This document shows positions 17,764 to 27,793 of a stretch of 64,000 nucleotides of DNA, one piece after another. The notes below the pieces were generated by a model that had not been told where the DNA came from, did not search any database, and worked only from the letters and a program-made list of their open reading frames with translations. The translations under genes were made by a program, and so were the position numbers. The DNA is taken from the NCBI GenBank assembly GCA_963791995.1, contig CAWBUQ010000012.1:18256-82255 (forward strand), written 5' to 3'. This DNA comes from Bog-473 sp963791995 (GTDB lineage Bacteria; Actinomycetota; Acidimicrobiia; Acidimicrobiales; RAAP-2). The stretch's first letter is position 1. Each line of letters opens with the position of its first letter.

Positions 17764-19408
17764 GCCAGCTCCTCGCCGCTCGTGGCGGCGTCTGCGTGCC
17801 CCGGTGTGGCTTCTAAGGTGCCTCGGTATCGGGGTCCACCGGTATTTGCCGCTGACAGCGAAGTACTCGGCGGGCCGGGCGAAGCGACCGGTAGCAGCCG
17901 GCCCTGGACGGGCAGCTGCTCGACTTGCCCTCGGTGGCGCGCTCGAGCATCCGGCCGATGAGCGCGACGTTGAAGGCCTCGGCCTCGGCGGCCCTGGCGC
18001 AGGCGCTCTCGACCCGCTCGGGCCCCCACTTCTTGACCAGGCCCAACAGCGCGTAGACCTGGCGCATCTTGGTCCACGGCAGCGGGTGGTCGAGGAGCAC
18101 CGCGGCGTAGGCGCCGATCGGCCGGGCCGTGCTCGGCGGCCATGTGCCGCAGACGCTCCAGTCTCTATCGCGTAGATGCTCTTCTCCGCCGGCAGGTCCT
18201 CGGCGTCGGTGACGCGCCCGCCGGGGGCCTGGCGGGGATGGACCTTGACCAGCTGGCCCCGATAGAACACCTTGACCAGCTGGCCGGTCGGCCCGGACCT
18301 CGACGGGCGGCCGATCAGGTTGCCCGGCACCGAGTAGAGGGCCTTGGCCACCTCGATGTGGTGGTCCCGGTGCACCTTGGCGGTGGCGTAGAGCGGCAGG
18401 TCATAGGGCGCAGCCGGCGCGGGCAGCAGAGCACGGGGCCTCCCCGAGCGCGAACAGCTCGGCCGGGCGGCACTGGGTGGTGCCGTGCATGCGCAGTCCC
18501 GCACGGGTCGCGACACCACTGCTCGGCCCGGCGCTGGGCGTCGGCCAGGTCGATGAAGGCTCACCGGCAAAGAACGATCGCGGACGAAGGGCACGGTGCG
18601 TTCGACCCGGGGCTTGTCTGTCGGGTGACGCACCCGTGCCGGGTCGATCAGGAAGCCCCGGGCCTGGGCGTACTCGACGAAGGCCTGGTTGAAGCCGGGG
18701 CTCGGTCGGGTCGGCCTTGTCGACGACGGTCGCCATGTTGTCGGGGATCACCACCTTGAACACCCCACCGAAGAACTCCCAGGCCGCCTCAAAGCCGGCG
18801 ATCACGCGCCTCGGTGGTCTGGCGGAAGCTCAGCCACACAAAGCAATGTCGCGAGTAACACGGCGGTGAAGATGAGCGCCTGCACACGCGCCGGCGGCTC
18901 GGTCTGCGGGTCGAGGATCAGCCCCATCCGGCCGAAGTCGACCTGCAGCTCGGCACCGGGCTCGCCGTCCGCGACGCGCACGTGGTCGTGCGGCCGCGCG
19001 GCCCATGCCCGAGCACCTCCAGGGCGTAGCGGTGCAGGGTGCGCTGGGGGACGACGACTCCCTCGCGGGCGAGGAGCTCGTGGGACCTTCACCACCGTCA
19101 GGCCTTCGTCGACCAGCCACGCCTTGATCTGGTCGTGGTGGGCCGCGAGCACCGCCCAGGCCGCCCCGTGCCCATCGGTGCGATGGGGCCGGACCGTCTC
19201 GCACACCACGCCGATCAGCTCGTCGGTGAGCTGGCCTCGCCGCCGTCGCGCTCCAGGCCGACCTCCACCGCCGGCCGCGACGTAGCGCCGACGGTCTTGC
19301 GGTCCACTCTGCCAGACGTTCGATCGCCCGCAGGCCCTCGCCGCGCAACCACAGGCGCAGCACCTCTCTGACTTCGTACACACGCACCTCCCTGAACGCC
19401 ATCGCCAC
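17760..19408 (-). pseudogene. istA: IstA-like transposase of the IS21 element, many frame changes
   Basis: Pieces of IstA appear in order across three frames. They are the N-terminal HTH (YEVREVLRLWLRGEGLRAIE, from ATG 19408), LTDELIGVVCETVRPHRTDG, and the first catalytic Asp region (GAELQVDFGRMGLI). IPDNMATVVDKADPTEPRL follows with the second Asp region, then HPTDKPRVERTVPFVRDR with the Glu, and VAKALYSVPGNLIG in the C-terminal Mu-type domain. At least four shifts are needed. The order and completeness suggest a full-length gene damaged by indels. Confidence 0.8.
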
Positions 19409-19634
19409 CTACCTGGTCCGCTGGCCGGTTGGTGGCGAGTCCAACGGCAGCGGAACCTCAGCTGGTGGACCCTCCCAGGTGGTCCCATAACTGGCGAAAA
19501 GGTGGTCCCATGCTGCTGGCGAAACTCAGCTCAGAGTGGTCCCATGCTCGTGGCGAGCGACACACCGACCCCACCGGAATGCGAGGAGGTGTCAACAACG
19601 GTTGGTGTGCGAACTTGACGAGCCGCGCCCAGTA

Positions 19635-19880
19635 ATGGCCCGGCTCAGCTTTACGGTGCTAATTTTCGACACGGATCCCGAACTCGATATCATGCTTCGA
19701 GAAGCGTCGCGGTGGTCAAGCGCCTTCAACATTCGGGTTAAGACACGTAGGTATCGCTTTCCAGATCCCTGGGTCTGGTGTCGTGCCCACCTTGGACGGG
19801 AGTCATCCGAGGTACTCCGCCACGTGCAGACCGACGTTGTAGTCCGTCAAGAAGGCGACGCCGTCACTGGTAACGCTTAG
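19635..19880 (+). CDS. Hypothetical protein, doubtful
   Basis: This 81-residue open frame (ARLSFTVLIFDTDPELDIML and so on) lies just outside the IS21 right end and has no clear ribosome-binding site. Its composition is more protein-like than that of nearby shadow frames. No family is recognised. Confidence 0.3.
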   Translation: MARLSFTVLIFDTDPELDIMLREASRWSSAFNIRVKTRRYRFPDPWVWCRAHLGRESSEVLRHVQTDVVVRQEGDAVTGNA

Positions 19881-20071
19881 ATCAGCGGTCTGGATAACGA
19901 GAGGACGGCTGGGTCTGGGGTCGACGAGCTTGTTCGGGGCGGCCGGGACCCGGGCGCCGACCTCGATCGGCCGGTAGTAGGCGACTTGTGTCCGCGGTCC
20001 TTGTCGGACCGCCCGCCAAGCCTCCAGGGGCCTATCGGCGATGGTCGTAGCTGGCGTGCAAGTGTTGAGCC

Positions 20072-20858
20072 ATGGACCTCGGATTGAGTGGCAAGCGTGC
20101 TGTGGTCACCGGAGCAAGCAAGGGGATCGGACTGGCCATAACTCGTGCCCTGGCGGCTGAAGGCGTAACCGTGGTCGCTGGGGCGCGCCATACCAGCGCT
20201 GCGCTCGATCAGCTGACTGAGGATGGCAGGGTGCAGGCGGTCAATGTCGACCTTGCCACCGAATCCGGGCCCCCGGGCCTGGTGAGCGCCGCGCTTGAGT
20301 TCGGGCCGCTGGACATCCTCGTGAACAACGTCGGAGCGGTCACGCCGCGCCTGGAGGGTTTCACCGCGGTCAGCGACGACCAGTGGTTGGCATCGCTGAC
20401 CCTTACCTTCCTGGCCGCCGTGCGTACCACCCGAGCGGCGCTACCCGCCATGCTGAAGGCCCGGCGCGGGACCATCGTCACCGTGTGCTCCGTTAACGCC
20501 TTCCTCCCCGACCCGGCCGTGATCGACTACTGCGCCGCCAAAGCTGCTCTGGCCAACTTCTCGAAGGCATTGTCGAAGGAAGTGGGGCCCAGTGGGATCC
20601 GCTGTCAATACGGTCAGCCCCGGGCCGGTCTCCACCGAATTGTGGCTCGGTGATCACGGCGTCGCCGCAACCGTGAGTGGTTCCCAGGGCGTCGACCGGG
20701 CCGCCGTGGTTCGACAGCAAGAACAGCAAGCAGCGACTGGCCGGTTCACAACCCCGGACGAGGTCGCCGATCTGGTCGTTCTCCTGACTAGTGAGCGGGC
20801 CGGAAATATCACCGGTTCGGACTTCGTGATCGACGGCGGCTTGGTCTCCACGCTCTGA
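20072..20858 (+). CDS. Short-chain dehydrogenase/reductase, one frameshift
   Basis: The ~261-residue SDR has the cofactor motif TGASKGIG (about residues 13-20), NNVG, the catalytic Ser region (VCSVNAF) and YCAAK with the Tyr and Lys. It ends in the typical VNTVSPGPVSTEL and GSDFVIDGGLVSTL. The frame changes once at about 20604: ATCCGCTGTCAATACG reads IRVNTV if one T is dropped. Everything needed for an NAD(P)-dependent oxidoreductase is present. The substrate is unknown. It stands alone. Confidence 0.88.
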
Positions 20859-21305
20859 CCATTGGGCTACCGTCCCGTCGACACCCGGCCAGGGCTGCCA
20901 CTCTGTTCGGCACGGACACCCATCCGGCATTGCAGGGCACTCTGCCGGCAGTTTCGGATACCACCTCGAAGATCTAACCACCGTGCGCCGCCCGCCTCCT
21001 GTGGTTTCCAGACTCGACCCGCTCAGCTCGCTTTGCAATAGCCGCTTTCAGGGCGGGCCCGATGATCTCTTGGCGGACATGGCCCCTTGCACTGGCCACC
21101 CGCGGACCGTACGAACACGTGGGCGGCCCGGCCTATCCGACCGGTGTGCTGTCGCTCGGGCCATTAGGGTCAGAAGCTCGCCCGAGGCGCTGAGGTCGGC
21201 ATCGACCTCGACTGGGTCGCCATTCCCGACACAGCGGCGAAACTCCCCCTGTGAAATGTGGTTCCTGGTGTCCGCCGACCATCCCCGCTACGTCAATCTC
21301 GAGTT
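20859..21305. other. No gene seen
   Basis: Spacer between the SDR and the convergent hydrolase gene. Only shadow frames are present. Confidence 0.45.
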
Positions 21306-22146
21306 CTACACGAATCGTTTGACGAAACCGAGCGCCGTGTCGGCCACTTCTCGCCAGCCATTGTCGATGGTGAGTGCATGCCCGCGGTTGGAGATCTTCA
21401 CGATCTCGGTCACCCCCTCGTTGCGTTGCTGCCGCTTAAACGAGGCATTCGCGATGGCCCACGGCACCGTGTGGTCCCTTTCGCCGTCGATGATCAACAG
21501 CGGGCCCCGCTCAGGGTTCGTGGTGTCGACCTTCGCTTCGGTCCAGGGATTGAGGTTGGCGGCCGCCGCCTGGAACAGCGGCTTACCCGAGGCCGGCACC
21601 GCGAAAGTCTCGTAGAGCTCTTTCGCCTCATCCTCGCTGACCGCGTGGCGAAGGCGAAACGGAACTGCTCGTAGGAGAGCGGCACAGCCCGGTTACGGTT
21701 AGCCGGGTTACCAAGGACCGGCGACGCCGACTTGAGCGAAGATATCGGAAGCGGCAGCACACCCCGGAACGGTGCGGGATCGATAGCCACGGACACCGCG
21801 GCCAGCCCCGGCCGGCGATGATCTGGGTGACCAGCCCGCCGAAAGAGTGTCCGATGACGGCCGGCTTCTTCGTCAGTTTGCTGATGAGGTCAGCGAAGTG
21901 GTCAGCGACCTGCTTCACCGTCTTGTGCGCGAAGACCTCGGGATGGGCCTTGGCATCCTCGACCGTCTCGGGATCATCTGGCCACCCTGGGGTTAAGGTC
22001 GTAAACCCAGCTTCCTCGAAGACAACCGCCCAGCGGTCCCAGCTGCTCGGCAGCAGCCACAGACCGTGGATGAACACCACCGGCGTCAGCCCCGACGAGT
22101 TGGCCTTTTCGACCTGCTGCTCTTCGTGTTCAGTGATCGTTGCCAT
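21306..22146 (-). CDS. Alpha/beta hydrolase, two frame changes
   Basis: The ~280-residue enzyme starts at ATG 22146, 5 bases after GGAGG. Frame one shows the oxyanion strand VVFIHGLWLLPSSWDRW and the nucleophile elbow GHSFGGLVTQ. Frame two gives FRGVLPLPISSLKSA and LSYEQFRFAFA. Frame three gives GPLLIIDGERDHTVP (acidic residue) and NRGHALTID (His). Shifts lie near 21795 and 21620. The triad is complete. It resembles non-haem chloroperoxidase-like esterases. Its start follows 1 base after the stop of the small gene upstream, so they form a pair. Confidence 0.85.
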
Positions 22147-22147
22147 G

Positions 22148-22400
22148 TCAACCTCCGGTCAGCTCGGCTGCTAGTCGCCGGCTCGGGCTGAGGGCGATGG
22201 CGGCGTGAAATGCGATACTGCCACAGGCGTCCGAGACTACGAGCAGGTGCCTTCGCAGCCCGCTCGCCGTCGTTTCCACATACAGCCACCACTCGCCGTC
22301 GATCAGCTCCACCACCAACCCGACGAGGCGCCGTTCTCCTGACGCCAGATGGCGAAGAACTCCCCTTGGTTCGACCGTTCAGGAAGGCGTCTATCGGCAA
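22148..22400 (-). CDS. Hypothetical protein with frameshift, coupled to the hydrolase
   Basis: The 3' part reads clearly as protein (GLVVELIDGEWWLYVETTAS, then HLLVVSDACGSIAFHAAIAL) and stops at TGA 22148-22150, one base before the hydrolase ATG. The 5' part continues in another frame as EFFAIWRQENG. The shift is near 22325. The start is not certain. No family is recognised; the beta-strand-rich segment suggests a small alpha/beta domain. Confidence 0.45.
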
Positions 22401-22520
22401 GCAGACCTCCCCTCCGCTACGAACCGTAACCGGCTACCGACTGCCCCGAGCGGCGACCAGGCCACCGCCGTCCACGACGGCCAGCCCGGCGCCGACGGAG
22501 AGCGACTGGTGGCTCGACGG

Positions 22521-23378
22521 TCATGCGTTGCTTGCCAGCGAGCGGCGGAGGGTTCCGAGTTGCCAGGGGTCCAGCAAGGCGGCCAGGACCTCGGCTAGGT
22601 CGGCGACCGGGACCGGTCCAGGCCGACCGAGGTCATGTGCGCGATCTCGGGCGGGTTGAGCGTGCCAGGCGGGCGAGGAGGGATGTGAGGTTCTCGGTGT
22701 CAGAGCGGGATGCCTTGAACGACGCAAGAATGAAGCAGGATCGGACCTTCCCGGCGCTCGCCGATGGCCAGATCGATGGTCCGGGCGGTGCGCGGCACCA
22801 AGGGAATGAGGGCCGGCTTGGCGCCCTTGCCGACGATGCGCAGCACCCGATGTCCGCGCTCCATGCCCATGTCCTCGATGTTGGTGCTCGCAGGCCTCGG
22901 AGACCCGCAGCCCGTTCAGGCCCAACAGCACGGCCAGGGCAGCGTGGGCGTGATCGAAGCGCTCGGCGGTGAACAGGAGCCGGGCCAGCTCGCCGCGGTC
23001 GAGGCCCCGCCGCTCCGACGGGTGGACGGTGGGGCGGCGCACGTACTGGGCCGGGTTCGAGGCGATCCGCCCGTCGATATGGGCGAAGCGGTAGAACCCG
23101 CAGGCGGTGGACAGGCGCCGGTCGATGGTCGACGCCGCCAGGCCCCGTTCTTCCATCGAGGTCCGGTACAGCTCCAGGTGGGTCCGGGTGGCCTCGAGCA
23201 CGGGGAGGTCGTGGTCGGCGGCCCACTGGAACAGGGCCCGCAGATCGTGGCGGTAGGCCTCCAGGGTCCGGCCGCTATAGCGAGCCAGGAAGGCCAACGC
23301 GGCCAGCTGATCCTCACCGAAACTGAACGGCGCCTCCCTCCGGAGGAACACGTGGCTGCTTGAGTCGATGGTGGTCAT
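22521..23378 (-). pseudogene. Tyrosine recombinase, frameshifted and C-terminally broken
   Basis: It starts at ATG 23378 behind AAAGGGG. Frame one covers the core-binding domain (SGRTLEAYRHDLRALFQWAA) and the first catalytic Arg (GLNGLRVSEAC). Near 22895 the frame changes to IEDMGMERGHRVLRIVGKGA with the catalytic Lys strand, then TARTIDLAIGERREGPIL. The H-x-x-R box and Tyr cannot be found in any frame after about 22730, so the 3' third is deleted or scrambled. Not functional. Confidence 0.8.
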
Positions 23379-23767
23379 GGTTTCCCCTTTCATCCGAGAA
23401 ACCAGCTACCAGAACTCCCCACTGCCGGCGTTACCTGTGTGAGGCTGGCGTGTCAAGAGGTGGGCGCGCTGGATTGGCCATCTGCCGCGAAATGTGGCGG
23501 GGAGATGGGTATGGGCCCGGTTGGCGGCGGCGTGGGGGCGCCCTGCGTTACCTAGGTGCTCGACGAACTCTGTCGTCGGCCACAACAGCCTTGATTGGGT
23601 GACCCCCGTCTTGTGTTGGGATGGGAGCGCGGTCGGCTCAGTGTTTCGAGGCCGTCCAGCATGATGGCTGGCGGACACGCCGGTGTCGGGAGCTTTCGAC
23701 CGCGAGACCCTGGTGTTTGATATGGACGATCCCTGCCTTCGCTGCGGGCACTGCGGTTTTCGGTTGG
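23379..23767. other. Non-coding, probable flank/right end of the IS110 element
   Basis: No gene is seen. A long open frame on the minus strand crosses this stretch and the transposase alike, which is a GC-rich artefact. It may contain the downstream end of the IS110-family element. Confidence 0.4.
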
Positions 23768-24817
23768 TTAGGGCATGGCGTAGACGACCTGGGGGTCGAG
23801 GGCTCGTAGGGTGTGGTAACAGCGTCGGGCCAGCTTGCGGGCTATCGAGACCGCCGCGATCTTGCCGTCGTGAGCGTTCTTGACCGAGGCGTAGTAGTCG
23901 TGGTCGGGAGCGACTTGGTGCGAGGAGTTCTTGGCCGCCTCGTAGAGCGCCCAGCGCAGGATCTCCGGTCCCTGGCGGGAGAGGTAACCCTTGAGCCGCT
24001 TGCGATCCGACTGGTCCACCGTGACGTCCAAGCCGGTATGGCGGACTGCTTGGTCGGAGCGTGAGAACCGCTGGCAGTCGCCCAGCTCGGACCACACCGC
24101 CACCGCGATCAACCCGCCGATCCCATAATGGGCAGCGACCAAGGCCCGACAGGCCGGCTGGCGCTCCCCGAAGCGGGTGAGCTCTTTCTTGAGCGGCTGG
24201 GCGTGAGCGTCGATGGCGTGGATCATCGAGTAGGCGGTGGCTATCCGCTGGCAAGCAGCAGTTGTGAGCTCGACCGTCTCGCCGAGCAGCCAACACCGGG
24301 TCTGATCGGTGCGGATCTGGGACTCGGGGACAGCGACGCCGTGCTGGTAGCACTCGGCGTGAATGCGCTGCACCCACTGGGTGCGCTGATCGACCAGCGC
24401 CTTGTACAGCCGTATCCGTTCCCGCCACTCCAACACGATCGCCGGCGGGATCCACGACTCTGGCAGATTCCCGTCCTGCAGCAGTTGGCGCAAAAGACCA
24501 GAGTCGGTGCGGTCCGTTTTGGCGTGACGTTTGCGTCCCCGCTGAGCCATCGTGTCGGCCGGCTCGGCCAGATGCGCCACATAGCCAGCTGCGCTGATCT
24601 CCTCGACCACGAACCGCCAACCGGTGCATCCCTCCACTGCCAGGTCTACTTGGCCGCCGTTGGCTCTGGCCGCCACTTCTTGGGTCAGCCAGCGGCGAAA
24701 GCGTTGACGGTCCGGCTGCCACAACCTGCCCCGCCATATCTCGCCGCTCGTGGGGTCGGCGATCTCGAAGGTGATCTGACGTCGGTGCAGATCCAACCCT
24801 CCTACCATGCTTGCCAT
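23768..24817 (-). CDS. IS110-family transposase, intact
   Basis: The 349-residue protein starts at ATG 24817, behind AAGGAGGT. The N-terminal DEDD RuvC-like domain shows GGLDLHRRQITFE (Asp), LAVEGCTGWRF (Glu) and HAKTDRTDSGLLRQLL (acidic pair). The C-terminal Tnp_20 domain shows HYGIGGLIAVAVWSELGD and RHTGLDVTVDQSD, then YLSRQGPEILRWALYEAAKN with the Ser nucleophile region. It is only distantly related to the copy at 808-1858. As a DNA recombinase of the bridge-RNA-guided family it is probably still active, with its guide RNA in the flanking non-coding DNA. Confidence 0.92.
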   Translation of the reverse strand: MASMVGGLDLHRRQITFEIADPTSGEIWRGRLWQPDRQRFRRWLTQEVAARANGGQVDLAVEGCTGWRFVVEEISAAGYVAHLAEPADTMAQRGRKRHAKTDRTDSGLLRQLLQDGNLPESWIPPAIVLEWRERIRLYKALVDQRTQWVQRIHAECYQHGVAVPESQIRTDQTRCWLLGETVELTTAACQRIATAYSMIHAIDAHAQPLKKELTRFGERQPACRALVAAHYGIGGLIAVAVWSELGDCQRFSRSDQAVRHTGLDVTVDQSDRKRLKGYLSRQGPEILRWALYEAAKNSSHQVAPDHDYYASVKNAHDGKIAAVSIARKLARRCYHTLRALDPQVVYAMP

Positions 24818-25763
24818 CAGGGACCTCCTTGTGATCGTTGGGATGGTTCGCAACACCTATGGTTGTCGGGGAGGTCCCTGCCTCGCTCTGGAGACTCTCC
24901 GTCCTCGACAAGCCCGGCTGCGGCTGTCCGGAGCCGATCGACGCTGCGCAGCAGCAGGCCGGGCGGCGTGAGTCACCACCGGCCGGGCCAAGGCCCTGCC
25001 GGCCTTGGAGGCATATGCCGGGGTGAGGCCCGGCCCACCTTGGAGCTGAGGGCTTGAGCATCAGCCGCACAGTTTCCAGCCGGTGCCGGGCCGAGGGGCG
25101 ACCACGAGCGAAGTCGAGCGAGCCGGCGAGCGAGCGGAGCGACAGCCCCTTTCCAATCAGCGGTACCCGCAGCCGACAGAGTCGGGCGTTCTCAACGCTC
25201 CCTTGACCGCCACCTCCCTCACTCACTGCCGCCTTTGGCAACCTCGACCCGGACGCATTGAGCCGAGCCGACTGAGGGCTACAGCAGCTACCGACCCCAT
25301 TGCCCACCAACCACCTGGACCGCACTGACAACCCCGCCTGCTCCCACAACGCCGTCACACATGGGATGTTTCGGGACGGTCCGGAGCCGGGTAGGGCCGG
25401 AATTTTATGGGCCACGCGGTAAGGGCCGAAGTCGAGCGCCTGCCGGCAAGAGGAGGAAAACGCTCTGGGCGGTCGCCGGCCGAAGTCTTGAAGTTGCCGG
25501 GTACCCGGGATGGGGCGTTACCGACCGGTTGGACCGGAGCGACCGCGGTGGGGCCGAATGCGAAACCGCCGGGTCATCGCCTGAGGGAGCCACCTCGGGT
25601 GGGACTCCGTGCTTACTATCTCAAGCACACCATCGTCGATGGCGACGACAGGATCCCGCCGGTGGTGGCGCAGACATTCCCAACCTTCGCCTGGGTGGGG
25701 GCGTCATCATCTATCGCGGGTCGCCGCACGCCCACGCCCGATTGCGGGTATCGACTGACGGGG
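24818..25763. other. Non-coding region upstream of the IS110 transposase; GAGCG-rich tract
   Basis: No gene is seen. The part next to the transposase start should include the element's left end and a possible bridge RNA. Bases 25103-25143 repeat the unit GAGCG several times (gagcgaagtcgagcgagc), a low-complexity tract common between actinobacterial genes. The rest is open in many frames but has no convincing protein. Confidence 0.4.
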
Positions 25764-26843
25764 TCACAAGCTGTCTGTATCCCCGCTGTCGTCGGCACAC
25801 CGCCGTCGTCGCGTGGTCGCACCTGGGAGCAACACAGGACTGCTTTTTACGACCTCGTGCACGAACCCGAGCTTCTTGACAACCGCTGGGCTCAGGACGA
25901 ATGGGTACAGGTCGGCCTTGCCCATGCTGCGGTTCACGCCGTTGAGGGCGTAGGACAGCGGCAACCATTCGTCGAGGATCGTCTCGAATGCTGCGGCCGC
26001 GGCATGGGCATCGGCGTCGGGTGTTGGTGTGGCCGGCGTCGGTGTGGCCGGTCCTGACAGCCGGATGCCAAAGGCGTTCGCGGTCTGGAGGGTGTCGCAG
26101 ATGTGGAGATAGTGTGCGAACGTCTCGGCCCAATCCTCAGAAGGGTGAGTGGTCGCGTATCCACTGACGTAGGCGTCATCCCACACGAGTGCCGGCCCCA
26201 GCCGATAGTGCTCCTGGAGGGCTTGCGTGTAGTCGGCTCGCTCATCGCCGAACAGGGCGCGAAACGCGTTGCTGTGGTCTTGCCGGGCGACGAGAAACGG
26301 CCAGTAGTAGTGGCCGATCTCGTGGCGCAGGTGGCCGAGAACGGTGCGATACGGCTCGCCCAACTCGACGCGGACTCGCTCGCGGTGCGAGTCGTCCGAT
26401 TCGGATAGGTCAAGCGTGATGAGGCCGTCCTCATGTCCGGTACGGACCGGACGGTCGCGGCTCGACAGCAGGTCGAACGCCAAGCCATGATCGGGGTCCT
26501 CGCCTCGGGATATGATCGGCAGGGCCAGCTCGTGCAGCTGGAAGACCAGCCGTCGTTTGGCTGCCTCGGCCGCCCGGAAGGCTTCGGCCGCGGCTGTGTC
26601 GTAGTCAGCGTGTCGGGTCCTGGTCAACCGGCAGCTGTCGCACAGGCCGACCCCATCGTCTGCGGCCACGAGCCAGTTGCAGGCCGCCACGACTGTGTTC
26701 GAGCACCGGCGATACCGGGGCTGATCCAGTGGGACCAGCTCACCACGATCGGGCGCGAAGCCGAGCGACGTCCCGCAGTGCAGACATTCGGTGTTCTCGA
26801 AGAAGACCAGCTGACCGCAGTGTTGACATCGGAACGTGCGCAC
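25764..26843 (-). CDS. Zinc-ribbon putative metallopeptidase (Peptidase_Mx type)
   Basis: This 359-residue protein begins with a zinc ribbon (CQHC at 6-9, CLHC at 20-23) and more cysteines at 47, 55, 68 and 71. The catalytic motif is HEIGHYYW (174-181), an HExxH zinc site, and EDWAETFAHYLH downstream may give the third ligand. This layout fits the putative zinc-binding metallopeptidase family PF15887. The start GTG 26843 has AAAGG 3 bases before it. The C-terminal 30 residues (TTRRRRCADDSGD) look like an accidental extension. It lies 49 bases behind the transglutaminase as the last operon gene and may process the cluster's product. Confidence 0.85.
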   Translation of the reverse strand: MRTFRCQHCGQLVFFENTECLHCGTSLGFAPDRGELVPLDQPRYRRCSNTVVAACNWLVAADDGVGLCDSCRLTRTRHADYDTAAAEAFRAAEAAKRRLVFQLHELALPIISRGEDPDHGLAFDLLSSRDRPVRTGHEDGLITLDLSESDDSHRERVRVELGEPYRTVLGHLRHEIGHYYWPFLVARQDHSNAFRALFGDERADYTQALQEHYRLGPALVWDDAYVSGYATTHPSEDWAETFAHYLHICDTLQTANAFGIRLSGPATPTPATPTPDADAHAAAAAFETILDEWLPLSYALNGVNRSMGKADLYPFVLSPAVVKKLGFVHEVVKSSPVLLPGATTRRRRCADDSGDTDSL

Positions 26844-26891
26844 CGACCTTTGACTACCCCGGATTGGTGGTGGCCAACCGCGACCGCGAGG

Positions 26892-27793
26892 TCACCGGGT
26901 CCCCGGGACCGGAACCACGTCGACGGTCACCTCCAGCTCGTGGCCCGTGCCCTCTGTGAAGATGACGCCCTTGAGCGGGGGGACGTCGCTGTAGTCGCGG
27001 CCCCACGCGGTGACGACGTAGCGGTCGTTGACGAACTGGTCGTTGGTCGGGTCGATGTCGACCCAGCCCACGTCGGGTAGGAAGACCGACACCCAGGCGT
27101 GGGAGACATCGGCGCCCTGGGCGCCGGGGCAGCCCGGGCGGCGGCCGGGTCTCCAGGTAGCCGCTTACATAGCGGGCGGCCAGGCCTCTCGACCGGAAGC
27201 ATCCGATGGCGAGCTGCGCGAAGTCCTGGCATACGCCTTCGGCCCCCTCGATGACCTCGTCGAGCCCGGTCGTGACCGACGTCGACCCGGGTCGATAGCG
27301 GAAACCGGCGTGGATCCGGGCGCACAAGTCCGCGGCCGCCTCGAGAAGGGGCCGGCCGGGCGCAAAGGAAGGCGCCGCGTACTCTGCGACGGCCGGCGAG
27401 ACACACACGAGCGGTGACTCGAGCGTGAACTGGCGGTCGTCGAGCTCGATATCGGTGGGCACCGCCCTCAGCCGGTCCCGAACCTGCTCCCAGGACGGAC
27501 CGGAGAGCGGGGAAACCGGCCGCTCCCGCACCTCAACGCGACTGGTGGAGGTGACCCTCAGGCGAGTGTGGGTTTGGCGGACGGAGAAATAGGCGGCCCG
27601 GTTGCCGAAGAAGTCGACGCGTTCCCGGAAGTCGGACGGCTCGGGGTCGATCTTGTACCGCCGAGGTGCGGCACACCTGGCCCGGCATTTCGCGGGGCAG
27701 GAGATGGACCTGGCCGTAGCTGGCGGACACCTCCGATTCGTAGACGTACTCGGTGATGTGCAGGACGTCGTAGGTCACCGCCAATCCGGTCAT
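26892..27793 (-). CDS. Transglutaminase-like protein, frame changes
   Basis: The ~295-residue protein starts at ATG 27793, overlapping the preceding stop as ATGA. The N-terminal bacterial transglutaminase domain is seen in YDVLHITEYVYESEVSASYG and HLLPREMPGQ. The catalytic core follows in a second frame: AEGVCQDFAQLAIGCFRSRG with the Cys, and LAARYVSGYLET. The third frame has the His and Asp strand (SVFLPDVGWVDIDPTNDQF). Changes lie near 27640 and 27130. Papain-like transglutaminase folds hydrolyse or transfer amide bonds. In this cluster it probably cleaves or exchanges peptide bonds. Confidence 0.85.

Larger units (their letters stand above)
16475..19556 (-). mobile_element. IS21-family insertion sequence
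   Basis: The element carries istA, istB and a zinc-finger passenger on the minus strand. Its ends show the multiple terminal repeats typical of IS21. On the left there are two copies of TTCGCCAG-n-GATGGGGCCACC (about 16477-16525). On the right, inverted, there are three of GGTGGTCCCAT-n-TGGCG (about 19468-19556). Target duplications could not be identified. The istA and istB frames are broken several times, so this copy is either dead or poorly sequenced. Confidence 0.8.

Noticed and set aside
25103..25143. CRISPR-like short repeats
   Set aside because: The GAGCG units are only about 5 bases with no spacers of constant length; it is a low-complexity tract.
23406..25415. A 669-codon open frame on the minus strand
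   Set aside because: It runs straight through the IS110 transposase in another frame and both flanks, with Arg/Pro/Gly-rich translation and no motifs. It is a GC-rich shadow.
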